Shown here piece by piece: positions 62,001-64,000 of a stretch of DNA of 64,000 nt. Each line of letters begins with the position of its first letter. Positions within the stretch are counted from its first letter, which is position 1. The notes under the pieces are model-generated. The model was not told the origin of the DNA. It saw nothing but the letters and a program-made list of their open reading frames with translations, and did no database searches. The DNA comes from Cydia pomonella (taxonomy: Eukaryota; Arthropoda; Insecta; Lepidoptera; Tortricidae), in contig NC_084729.1 of assembly GCF_033807575.1 (NCBI RefSeq), positions 3,348,001 to 3,412,000 on the forward strand, given 5' to 3'. A program made the position numbers and the translations under genes.

Positions 62001-62382
62001 CTAGCGAGAGTCTCTCAAGGTGTTGGCCGAGACTCTTCGCTATGAGACCGTTCGGTGAAATGACTCGGGACAATGATTGAATGAATTATTATTATTATTA
62101 ATTATTTATATTCTATTGGACCGACTTTTAGTTATTGTATAAGAACCCAAAACCCTATACAGCGTTTACCAGTAATCGAATGTCTTTGGCATAAATTTAA
62201 CTTCCACCAAACGCTCCCTTTTCTACTTCTACACTCTGTGTGCGAAATGTGATTGCCTTCTTAAAACTTGCAACTTATCTGTCTTGTGTTGTAACAGCTG
62301 CCTATTGTCAACAGAACCAGCGCTGGCGCCGCCCAAGCCTGCTATCGTGAAGGCGCCCAAGATACCGAAAGTCAACCAAAAG
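24318..62382 (+). CDS. larp: La-related protein 1 (larp), N-terminal coding exons; gene runs off the right edge
   Basis: Coding exons seen are 24318-24683 (122 codons, phase 0), 61112-61241 and 62315-62382, all with GT-AG borders and matching phases; the reading frame is open across them (188 codons). Exon 1 has PSYASVLNFRG and SNKENI near the N terminus, an acidic run before EGFVPVIAHGRR with a basic KPRRERERR patch, and ends KKFVEAPIPKVNPWQ, which matches the conserved FVEAP-PKVNPW motif of LARP1. Exons 2 and 3 are Pro/Gln-rich linker (EEKRSPLQPQQQGR; APPKPAIVKAPKIPKVNQK). LARP1 binds the cap and 5' TOP of ribosomal-protein mRNAs and controls their translation under TOR. The La motif and DM15 repeats must lie beyond 64000. 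Intron 1 is 36.4 kb. Confidence 0.88.
24684..25305 (+). other. larp: Start of larp intron 1, no repeat recognised
   Basis: Donor CAG/GTCAGT at 24683/24684. AT-rich, no conserved reading frame. Confidence 0.5.
25308..25440. mobile_element. Hairpin MITE family M1, copy 1
   Basis: Ends AGGCCCACTGATTACCAGTT and its inverse (AACTGGTAATTAGCGGG); the inner hairpin is TGTCAGCTTTTGTGAATAAC with its partner. Copies at 29518-29612 and 36312-36405. Confidence 0.7.
25441..27256. other. larp intron 1, no feature recognised
   Basis: 1.8 kb of AT-rich intron without a convincing repeat or coding trace, apart from a possible LINE-like scrap at 26895-27060. Confidence 0.4.
27265..27445. mobile_element. 181-bp hAT-type MITE with 8-bp target duplication
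   Basis: Flanked by exact CTTTAACC at 27257-27264 and 27446-27453. Ends TAGGGGCTAGC and, inverted, CAGGTGTTCCC fit the short, A/G-rich hAT terminus with 8-bp duplication. No transposase. Confidence 0.75.
27590..27940 (+). repeat. Dispersed repeat family A, copy 2
   Basis: Begins ACAAGCTTTTATTTAACTTG, continues with ATCAAGCTGATCTGATGATG and ends at GTACAGTCAGCGAAAAAAGC. The short frame inside (27688-27906) is not conserved in the other copies. Confidence 0.7.
28030..28225 (-). mobile_element. tRNA-derived SINE, family S3, near full length
   Basis: On the minus strand the head holds GATCTGGCCTAGTAGGTTGT and a B box GGTTCGAATCCCGGTAAGGG, followed by the S3 body to about 28030. Confidence 0.75.
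28626..28787. mobile_element. Near-perfect hairpin with 72-bp arms
   Basis: 28626-28697 pairs with 28716-28787 with two mismatches around an 18-bp loop. Arms contain TGTTCCCATCTGTG and CTATACTAGAACACCACTAT. A diverged relative lies at 35185-35285. Non-coding foldback MITE, young by arm identity. Confidence 0.85.
29060..29170 (-). mobile_element. LINE 3' end, family L3
   Basis: Same AAGTTCGCCTTTGTACTAA block and TTTTTGTACAATAAAGTG end as the copy at 50880-51130. Confidence 0.65.
29518..29720. mobile_element. MITE family M1 copy 2, next to a second small MITE
   Basis: 29518-29612 has the GGCCCACTGATTACCAGTTC ends and an almost perfect inner hairpin. Directly after it, 29617-29718 begins GGGCGTAGCCAGCCAGTG and ends with the inverse CTGCCTACGCCC. 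Confidence 0.65.
30640..30770 (+). mobile_element. LINE 3' end, family L3, plus orientation
   Basis: GGTTAACTGGAAGAGATCCC, ATAAGTTCGCCTTTGTTG and TATTTCTATGTACAATCAAG in order. Confidence 0.65.
31125..31335 (+). repeat. Dispersed repeat family B, copy 1
   Basis: GGGTGCATTCCTGAGCTTAA, CTTTCTCAAAGACACCGGTA and GAATTCAATAAAAACA recur in order at 34075-34480; the first part also at 47625-47700. Confidence 0.65.
31900..31990 (+). repeat. RTE-type 3' tail remnant
   Basis: TCCTCTAGAATCACTCTATT followed by AAAATCCGTTCAGTAGTTTT; the same pair of blocks lies at 56745-56810. Confidence 0.5.
32155..33490. repeat. Pair of abundant lepidopteran-type repeats in inverted orientation
   Basis: 32159-32365 (GGGTTCCGCACCCAAAGTGT to GACTCCGAGTCGGACTTG) is inverted relative to 33253-33488 (AGTGCGAGTCGGACTCGCGC to TTGGGTACGCAACCCTAA). 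Both share the AACAACAAATACTAAAAA and ACAGATGATGTATTTCTG blocks on opposite strands. The motif is a very common moth repeat from general knowledge. Confidence 0.6.
33844..34033. mobile_element. MITE with GGCCTGTTTCACA-type ends
   Basis: Left GGGCCTGTTTCACATTGTCC; right, reverse-complemented, AGGCCTTCTGTTTCACAAAG. Both continue with TCCAAGTA. Confidence 0.6.
34075..34480 (+). repeat. Dispersed repeat family B, copy 2
   Basis: Same block order as 31125-31335, with about 150 bp of extra sequence in the middle. Confidence 0.65.
35012..35130. mobile_element. Hairpin MITE family M2, copy 1
   Basis: AGAGGGCCTACCGCGAACAC on the left and its inverse ending GGTAGGCCCTCTGAC on the right, with TTCGC inner repeats. 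A relative is at 41067-41203. Confidence 0.7.
35185..35290. mobile_element. Diverged hairpin MITE related to 28626-28787
   Basis: GGGCACAGATGGGAATAGG and TCATATAAATCATTCCCAT match the arms and loop of the 28.6-kb hairpin; the right arm is more diverged. Confidence 0.5.
36214..36652 (+). mobile_element. tRNA-derived SINE S1, split by MITE M1
   Basis: The head (GCGCTGGTGGCCTAGCG, then GGTTCAAACCCCGG) is at 36214-36292. The body resumes at about 36406 and ends with GCCGGGACAACGAGAGG. The interval 36312-36405 is MITE family M1 (TGTCAGCTTTTACGAATAAC hairpin). The uninterrupted family member at 1801-2127 shows the MITE is a secondary insertion. Confidence 0.8.
36905..37170 (+). repeat. Dispersed repeat family A, copy 3
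   Basis: TTACAAGCTTTTATTTAACT, ATCGAGCTGATCTGATGAGG and TAAAACAACGCAACCTAATT in order. Confidence 0.7.
37599..37706. mobile_element. Uninterrupted MITE, same family as 511-695
   Basis: Inverted ends TATAGTTCGTGTCATCCACG and TATAGATCGTGTCATTCACG (right, reverse-complemented). It shows the element as it was before the LINE tail entered the copy at 511-695. Confidence 0.75.
37845..37926. repeat. Imperfect hairpin
   Basis: TGTGCGTGACTTACTTTCTA and an inverse ending AAGTTAGTCACGCA; arms of about 30 bp with several mismatches. Confidence 0.5.
37941..38112. repeat. Inverted repeat surrounding a 57-base poly(A) run
   Basis: TTATTCCGTAGACTAAAATG near 37942 and its inverse at about 38090-38111 flank an uninterrupted run of A at 38000-38056. 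An inner pair (GACATTTCATG with CATGACATTTC) also folds. The exact length of such a run is unreliable in any assembly. Confidence 0.8.
38245..38530 (-). mobile_element. LINE 3' fragment, same family as 52-54 kb
   Basis: The piece at 38460-38525 aligns with the C-terminal coding part at 52317-52383 (CGCGAATATCCC versus CGCGAACATCCC; ACGAGGCAGTCCTAACAGT versus GCGAGGCAACCGCAACAGT). The minus-strand end reads CTGAAATAAAGAATGAATAA, like that element's 3' end. Confidence 0.5.
38740..38985 (+). pseudogene. Decayed coding trace of unknown origin
   Basis: One plus-strand frame reads KNVGDEFVFSDEKLEQLHNA then VLDIG, stop, then KTFQIIKEVPSLLFRSAANL and LLSQFYMQTKIQNR, stop. An adjacent frame upstream has KCTGYGISDKDKSNHIFEER. 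The residue mix looks protein-like but I do not recognise the family; it could be a transposase or a host-gene remnant. Confidence 0.3.
38986..40435. other. larp intron 1, nothing confidently identified
   Basis: Contains several frames of 60-95 codons with no family signature. 40140-40260 has the look of a LINE 3' region but no coding motif. Confidence 0.35.
40438..40640 (+). repeat. Dispersed repeat family C, copy 1
   Basis: TACTGCGTCGGTAGCAAACA, AGCATACGGC and AACTCCAGAGGAGTTACATG; the same blocks in reverse orientation lie at 58560-58712. Confidence 0.65.
40939..41292. mobile_element. Three abutting hairpin MITEs
   Basis: 40939-41066 has ends CTGGGGCCCATTTCTCGAAC and inverse. 41067-41203 is family M2 (GAGCCTACCGCGAAAACCG and inverse). 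41207-41292 is a half copy of the first element in the other orientation (ATATTGTTCGAGGAATGAGC). The M2 element therefore probably landed in or beside a pair of the first kind. Confidence 0.65.
41293..43048. other. larp intron 1, mixed unclassified DNA
   Basis: 41395-41530 repeats motifs seen at 33498-33600 (CCGAAAGCGATCCGA and AAATCTGCCG). 42345-42560 is GC-rich for the region. No gene is supported. Confidence 0.35.
43057..43260. mobile_element. 204-bp hAT-type MITE with 8-bp target duplication
   Basis: Exact GTGTGAAG at 43049-43056 and 43261-43268. Termini CAGGGATCGGAACCGGT and CAGGGATCGGAAACCGGT (right, reverse-complemented). The CAGGG start and 8-bp duplication are hAT hallmarks. AT-rich interior, no transposase. 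Confidence 0.88.
43520..43625 (+). repeat. Tail of the CGCGATTTCGG repeat
   Basis: CGCGATTTCGGGATTGGTTC and AGTAAAAGTTGCTTAGTATG, the same end as near 13000-13050 and, diverged, 9268-9330. Confidence 0.55.
43940..44010 (+). mobile_element. SINE S1 fragment
   Basis: CTTTTCGGTGAAGGAAACCG then ACAAGGCCTAGTTTACCCTC, from the S1 body only. It runs into a family A end (GTCAGCGATAAAAGCTTGTA). Confidence 0.6.
44585..44700. repeat. 57-bp tandem duplication
   Basis: CTCTTCAAGAACAATTTTTT begins at 44585 and again at 44642, and the two units are nearly identical until the last dozen bases. The period is 19 codons, so the frame stays open; no protein family is recognised. Confidence 0.85.
45113..46316. 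mobile_element. 1.2-kb element with about 460-bp inverted repeats
   Basis: 45113-45573 and 45855-46316 are near-identical inverted arms ending in TACAACGTGTCCCAAAACTC; the spacer is about 280 bp. A TA at each side (45111-45112, 46317-46318) fits a Tc1/mariner-type target duplication. Frames within the arms occur twice in mirror image and are not genes. No transposase is present. Confidence 0.88.
46319..47145. other. larp intron 1, AT-rich, nothing identified
   Basis: A TACAGTTGTGTGCAATATAA block at 46317 has an inverse at about 46692-46710 (TATTGCACACAACTGTA), so the 1.2-kb element may sit at the edge of another inverted-repeat element spanning 46317-46710. Confidence 0.45.
47150..47335 (-). 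mobile_element. tRNA-derived SINE, family S3
   Basis: Head with B box GGTTCGAATACCGGTAAGGG on the minus strand, body to CGACCTAGCCCCAAACTAAG. Confidence 0.75.
47625..47700 (+). repeat. Dispersed repeat family B, copy 3 (partial)
   Basis: TCAAGGGTGCATTACTGAGC then CTTTCTCAAAGAAACCGGTA. Confidence 0.6.
47857..48326. mobile_element. 470-bp hAT-type element with 8-bp target duplication
   Basis: Exact CCGTGACT at 47849-47856 and 48327-48334. Termini CAGTGTTGCCAGGTGTGCG and CAGTGTTGCCAGGCGTACG (right, reverse-complemented). The subterminal regions carry repeated AATTATCGTA and TACGATA motifs, as expected for transposase binding sites. The 75-codon frame at 47859-48086 starts in the terminus and is not a transposase. 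Confidence 0.92.
48335..49800. other. larp intron 1, mostly unclassified
   Basis: Includes a 12-bp hairpin (AACATTGCAGTC and inverse, 49050-49085), a possible MITE at 49200-49310 (AATATATGATCA and inverse) and a GC-rich patch at 49370-49500 where GAACGCAGGTACG occurs twice. Confidence 0.4.
49805..49990 (-). pseudogene. RTE LINE C-terminal fragment
   Basis: The minus strand reads RRPPMRWTDQIKSAMKG, then a stop-containing W..REIVRQA region, in the order typical of the end of RTE ORFs. No full domain. Confidence 0.7.
50096..50388 (+). mobile_element. tRNA-derived SINE, family S2
   Basis: B box GGTTCAAATGC near 50140, body GATGTTTACCACTAGCTTAT, GAAGAAATTCAAAGGTCGCC, GCGTGGGGACTATAGCC, and an ATTTATTTAT end. 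A better copy is at 61443-61740. Confidence 0.75.
50880..51362 (-). pseudogene. LINE (family L3) C-terminal coding end plus 3' UTR
   Basis: On the minus strand 51362-51130 reads IKRYGVTRDRQLRSSGN, then FTVQVARLWNGLPFYIKNAP and FAFKESLRAFFASR, the end of a CR1/Jockey-like reverse transcriptase ORF. The 3' UTR runs to 50880 and carries the CTTTTGTAC and GTGCAATAAAG end, which identifies the short L3 tails elsewhere in the window. Confidence 0.75.
51423..51495 (+). tRNA. tRNA-Ala(AGC)-like cloverleaf, probably SINE head or pseudogene
   Basis: 73 nt fold as a full cloverleaf: acceptor GTCTTGG with CCAAGAC (7 perfect pairs), D stem GCTC/GAGC, anticodon arm CTGGG-CTAGCGA-TCCTG with one mismatch and anticodon AGC, five-base variable loop, T arm GTGGG-TTCAAGT-CTCAC, discriminator A. 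The B box GGTTCAAGTCT is off consensus, and the acceptor does not look like a standard tRNA-Ala. No RNA polymerase III T-run follows closely (ATTTTT at 51499). Most likely mobile in origin. Confidence 0.4.
51975..53947 (-). mobile_element. Non-LTR retrotransposon nested in the hAT element
   Basis: The 3' end on the minus strand is CTGAAATAAATGATTTTTAT followed by A/T-rich tail at about 51975-52010. GAACAGAA at 51967-51974 and 53948-53955 is a candidate 8-bp target duplication. The endonuclease region is missing, so the copy is 5'-truncated. Confidence 0.7.
52153..53865 (-). CDS. LINE reverse transcriptase, open over 570 codons, 5'-truncated
   Basis: RT motifs in order: NYRPISL at 181-187, FGFRPG near 214, CYLDLSKAFD at 246-255, GVRQGGLSSP at 305-314 and SYADD at 346-350, then the thumb (FKYLGHVV) and C-terminal region. 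The catalytic Asp of palm motif A and the two of YADD are present. The first listed codon is GTG; the frame is open further upstream to about 53930 (SFFVPRAGPVYEE), so no true start is seen. Intact frame suggests recent activity. Clade uncertain (CR1/Jockey side; no RNase H). Confidence 0.88.
   Translation of the reverse strand: MYEEMRSSRRRFKAQLKWCKSNQEQIKLDKIASFHYNKDFRTFWKHTNKLNNRPGLPVSIDNITEPKDIANMFREHFSVKSPLTMSAGVLGAGADMAGTCVTRFSATKVARVIKDMKRGKSPGHDGLSIEHLQHAGPHLPRLLAMLFSFCLTHSFVPSEMIRTVVVPIIKNKTGDVSSLNNYRPISLATVLSKVFDSLLNAELDNYLQLHSAQFGFRPGLSTESAIICMKETVRYYTSRKTPVFACYLDLSKAFDLVNYEILWKKLYDANVPKDIIHVFRYWYSSQINVVRWGDTMSDEYSLDCGVRQGGLSSPKLFNIYINALIERLSSMHVGCRIQDTSFNNISYADDMVLLSPSVGGLRKLLNVCEQYAISHGLKYNCTKSEYMIFKHSNKCKDDFPPVLLNGVPLKQVSVFKYLGHVVCDNMKDDEDIKRERRALATRANMLAHRFRRCTAPVKITLFRAFCTTFYTCALWTRYTQRSLSDLRIQYNNAFRALLRLPRWCSASGMFADARVDGFQAIMRARCAAALRRLRGSRNSLLAIIADRLDSQLLVHWTRVHSVVATYTQFA
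54901..54956. repeat. Perfect hairpin with 24-bp arms in the hAT interior
   Basis: 54901-54924 (starts AAAGAGAAGAGTCGTGGAAT) is the exact reverse complement of 54933-54956, around the 8-base GGGGCCCA. Confidence 0.95.
55411..56980. other. larp intron 1, mixed repeats
   Basis: A CGACCATCATAGGCCCTT block near 55559 also lies at 51648, on the other side of the hAT element. 56298-56340 is a short L3-like tail, and 56700-56825 is an RTE-type tail (GGCTTCGTACGGGTTAACAA). No gene. Confidence 0.45.
56985..57122 (-). pseudogene. RTE LINE C terminus, open frame
   Basis: The minus strand reads VVAGRPRKRWRDDLDAF, RDWPDLAQHREDWKRR and EAFPQQWDTQ, the characteristic RTE C-terminal block. Confidence 0.8.
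57920..58156. mobile_element. Hairpin MITE nested at the centre of another
   Basis: The outer arms are ATTGACATATACCTAAGG with GGGCCCTCGGGCA on the left and the inverse around 58115-58156. The inner element (57968-58106) has CAGTGGTGTCACTCACG ends and an AATCGTGCAGCCTAACGC inner arm with inverse. The 163-codon minus frame across it is a by-product. Confidence 0.65.
58560..58712 (-). repeat. Dispersed repeat family C, copy 2
   Basis: Reverse of 40438-40590, with CATGTAACTCCTCTGGAGTT and the TATGCTTGTTTGCCACTGAC block. Confidence 0.65.
58716..58830 (-). mobile_element. SINE S1, 3' part
   Basis: TCCTCGCGTTGTCCCGGCAT and TTTTACGAAAGCGACTGCCA in the reverse orientation; head missing. Confidence 0.7.
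58957..59231. mobile_element. Two abutting hairpin MITEs
   Basis: 58957-59099 has GTACGGTCAACCAATTTGA and its inverse with CACTATAGAA inner ends. 59101-59231 has CAGGGCCGAGGAA and TGTAGGGTCGAGGAA ends with TTCTTTAGCA inner blocks. They touch end to end. Confidence 0.75.
60042..60178. mobile_element. Hairpin MITE
   Basis: CTACTAAAGTTACGATGCCG on the left and its inverse on the right, with CCCCTTATTCAT and CCCACTTACTCAT ends; a second inner pair is GTCCCTTTCC with GGAAAGGGA. Confidence 0.75.
60460..60775 (+). repeat. Two direct copies of a 45-bp block
   Basis: CACAGAATAAGGGGCTCCC followed by TTTATCGATTATTGACTAG at 60455-60505 and again at 60720-60768. Confidence 0.8.
61443..61740 (+). mobile_element. 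tRNA-derived SINE, family S2 (larp intron 2)
   Basis: Head with GGTGGTGGCCGAGTGGATAT and B box GTTCAAATCCTG, body CATTTGATATTTACCACTAG and GCGTGGGGACTATAGCCCG, end TGCCCAGCTATTGGGACG plus ATTATTATT. Confidence 0.8.
61865..62110 (-). repeat. GC-rich repeat with an ATT tail (larp intron 2)
   Basis: The minus frame reads RWLDQGSDAEGGDLGHGADS and then a leucine-rich end near 61870. TATTATTATTATTAATT stands at 62088-62104. This resembles a LINE 3' portion but I cannot name it. Confidence 0.4.
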
Positions 62383-62559
62383 GTAAGCCAATCTGCAGTC
62401 CGTCTTACTATTCCTCTAGACTTCGTGCGCGAACTAATATCTGAGGGGCAGGAGTTAGTCTCTCGAGACCAAAAAGATCCAGCAGCTATTTGAAATTGCA
62501 GGCCTACAGGTTGCGATTACAGTAGATCATGGTCGCTGTTATACAAAGACTTAGGAACT

Positions 62560-62690
62560 CATTAGAGAGACCCAACACTAGCGTCTCCCAAGCGTCGGCG
62601 TCTAGACAACTCGCAGCGACGCTATTTTCCATAGCGCTGACTAGACGCCGACGCTCAAAAGACGCTAGCGTGGGGTCTCTCTTATATCCT
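62560..62690. mobile_element. Hairpin MITE (larp intron 3)
   Basis: GAGAGACCCAACACTAGCGT and its inverse (ACGCTAGCGTGGGGTCTCTC); the inner arms GCGTCGGCGTCTAG and CTAGACGCCGACGC are perfect. Confidence 0.75.
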
Positions 62691-62742
62691 CTAACAAAAA
62701 AGAATAAAATAGTGGGACAAAAACTCGACACCCACCGGAGGG

Positions 62743-62872
62743 AGATTTTACCCTTCAGAAGCAAATCTGCACACGAAGTTTTATGAATTTCGAGCTGGTG
62801 AAGCAGGAGTGCTTCACCAGCTCGAAATTCATAAAACTTCGTGTGCAGATTTGCTTCTGAAGGGTAAAATCT
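62743..62872. repeat. Perfect palindrome, 63-bp arms, 4-base loop (larp intron 3)
   Basis: 62743-62805 is the exact reverse complement of 62810-62872; the loop is GGAG. Arms begin AGATTTTACCCTTCAGAAGC. Frames running into it are mirror images and not genes. Confidence 0.95.
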
Positions 62873-63074
62873 TTTCCATTGTATTCATACAACATACAAC
62901 ACACCAATGTAAGTAATGCTTGTTATTTTAATGGGTTTCTCGAATAATTGATTTGAACGCGTGAAATCTACATACAGAAAACGAATGGGACTTTAATCTT
63001 TTTTTAAACTATACTCAAATATACTTCTAATTTCTAGATTCATAAAACTTAGAATGCTGTGAATTTAAGTTGTG

Positions 63075-63160
63075 GGATAAGTTCGCCTTTGTTGTATTTA
63101 ATTTACTCTGTAACCGTGTTTTTATTTCTATGTACAATAAAGTATATACATTACATACAT
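63075..63160 (+). mobile_element. LINE 3' end, family L3 (larp intron 3)
   Basis: GGATAAGTTCGCCTTTGTTG and TTCTATGTACAATAAAGTAT in order. Confidence 0.65.
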
Positions 63161-63920
63161 ATATGTATACTGTTAAGTGTTAAGGCCCCGTAAGTCACCT
63201 TTTCATACAATCGTAGTCCTCATTTTCCTCCCTATATATTAACATTGTTGAAAATATTTTGACACAATTTGTTGTATATCAGTAACGGCTATGCCACTAT
63301 GTATGACTATTTTTAATAATAATACAAAAATCGAAAAAAGTTTAACGCTGGGGCATAGCTTATTAATATACATCAAAGTATCTAAAAGTATTTTCCAAAA
63401 TGTCAATATCCAGTGAGGAAAATGGGGATTACGTTTGCATGGAGAAACGGCCGTCCTCTTTCCTCTGAATTAACTGCACTGCGCGAAACTTATACCCGTT
63501 CTCACTAGAGGCACAGTTTTTTTTTTGTAATTATGAATCGTTGACTGGACGTTATAATTATACTAATAGGAATAGGAGTTCTGTAGTTGGTACTTAGAAA
63601 CATTATGACCGCGTGGAGAACCTTCTTTTTTGGAAAAAGGTTAAAATTATCATAAACCAACCCAACCCTCAACTTCACACTTGATCGCTTCAGACTCGTT
63701 TTCAATACCAGTTCCTTCACCGATAATAATGATTATAATGAAAGGTAATTAATACAATTAACGAGCCAGTTTCGATGCGGTTGGTGCAAAACATCCTCGT
63801 TGCGGGACGAATCGATTCCGTCGTTAGTTGCTATCGGGTAACCGGTTCGATTCTGGGCGAATTTTGCAATGCTAGTTAATTGCAGAGTAAAGTGAAAGAA
63901 ATTGAAAGTTCGAGTAATTA
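63161..63920. other. larp: larp intron 3, nothing identified
   Basis: AT-rich; the 71-codon minus frame at 63505-63720 has no family signature. Confidence 0.45.
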
Positions 63921-63921
63921 C

Positions 63922-64000
63922 TTCCGGTCTGGCCTAGTGGGTAGTGACCCTACCTATGAAACCGATGGTCCTAGGTTCGAATCCCGGTAAGGACATTTAT
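63922..64000 (+). mobile_element. tRNA-derived SINE S3 head, cut by the window edge
   Basis: TTCCGGTCTGGCCTAGTGGG (A box region) and B box GGTTCGAATCCCGGTAAGGA, as in the other S3 copies; the body would follow beyond 64000. Confidence 0.75.

Noticed and set aside
1..64000. CRISPR array, operon or other prokaryotic system
   Set aside because: No spaced direct repeats with unique spacers; gene structure is spliced and eukaryotic throughout.

Overview
The window is animal nuclear DNA and very probably comes from a moth or butterfly. The evidence is a spliced insect-type RpL4, an insect-type La-related protein 1 (larp) N terminus, and many tRNA-derived SINEs, RTE and I-like non-LTR retrotransposons, hAT elements and palindromic MITEs of kinds I associate with Lepidoptera. 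The species cannot be fixed from the sequence. I see no prokaryotic or viral gene system.

Layout. 1-5.2 kb is a gene-free, repeat-filled flank (SINEs, an RTE reverse-transcriptase remnant, a 34-bp satellite). 5.2-21.6 kb is RpL4 on the minus strand: 11 exons, 428 codons, GT-AG junctions, a TCT/TOP-type start and a stop codon that overlaps the poly(A) signal. Its introns carry four probable snoRNAs in the sense direction: two copies of one H/ACA-like RNA in neighbouring introns, and two copies of one C/D-like RNA in neighbouring introns. They also carry six copies of one palindromic MITE, four copies of a second repeat, and a 4.8-kb nest of transposons containing a 5'-truncated I-like LINE. 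22.3-23.3 kb is a plus-strand gene for a LITAF-domain protein, divergent from RpL4. From 24.0 kb to past the right edge is larp on the plus strand: coding exons at 24318-24683, 61112-61241 and 62315-62382, continuing beyond the window (the La motif and DM15 region are not here).

The first larp intron is about 36.4 kb and is essentially a transposon archive. It holds four hAT-type elements with exact 8-bp target duplications (27.3, 43.1, 47.9 and 51.8-55.4 kb), a 1.2-kb inverted-repeat element at 45.1-46.3 kb, a nearly complete LINE reverse transcriptase nested inside the largest hAT, several LINE 3' ends, three SINE families, and many hairpin MITEs, some nested in one another.

The genes fit a growth and translation theme only loosely: RpL4 is a structural protein of the large ribosomal subunit, its introns appear to supply rRNA-modification guide RNAs, and LARP1 proteins bind TOP mRNAs such as those of ribosomal proteins. 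The adjacency of RpL4 and larp is seen; any functional link between the two loci is inference. The most interesting material is the paired intronic snoRNAs, with a base-pair-preserving double change between the H/ACA copies, and several perfect or near-perfect long palindromes.
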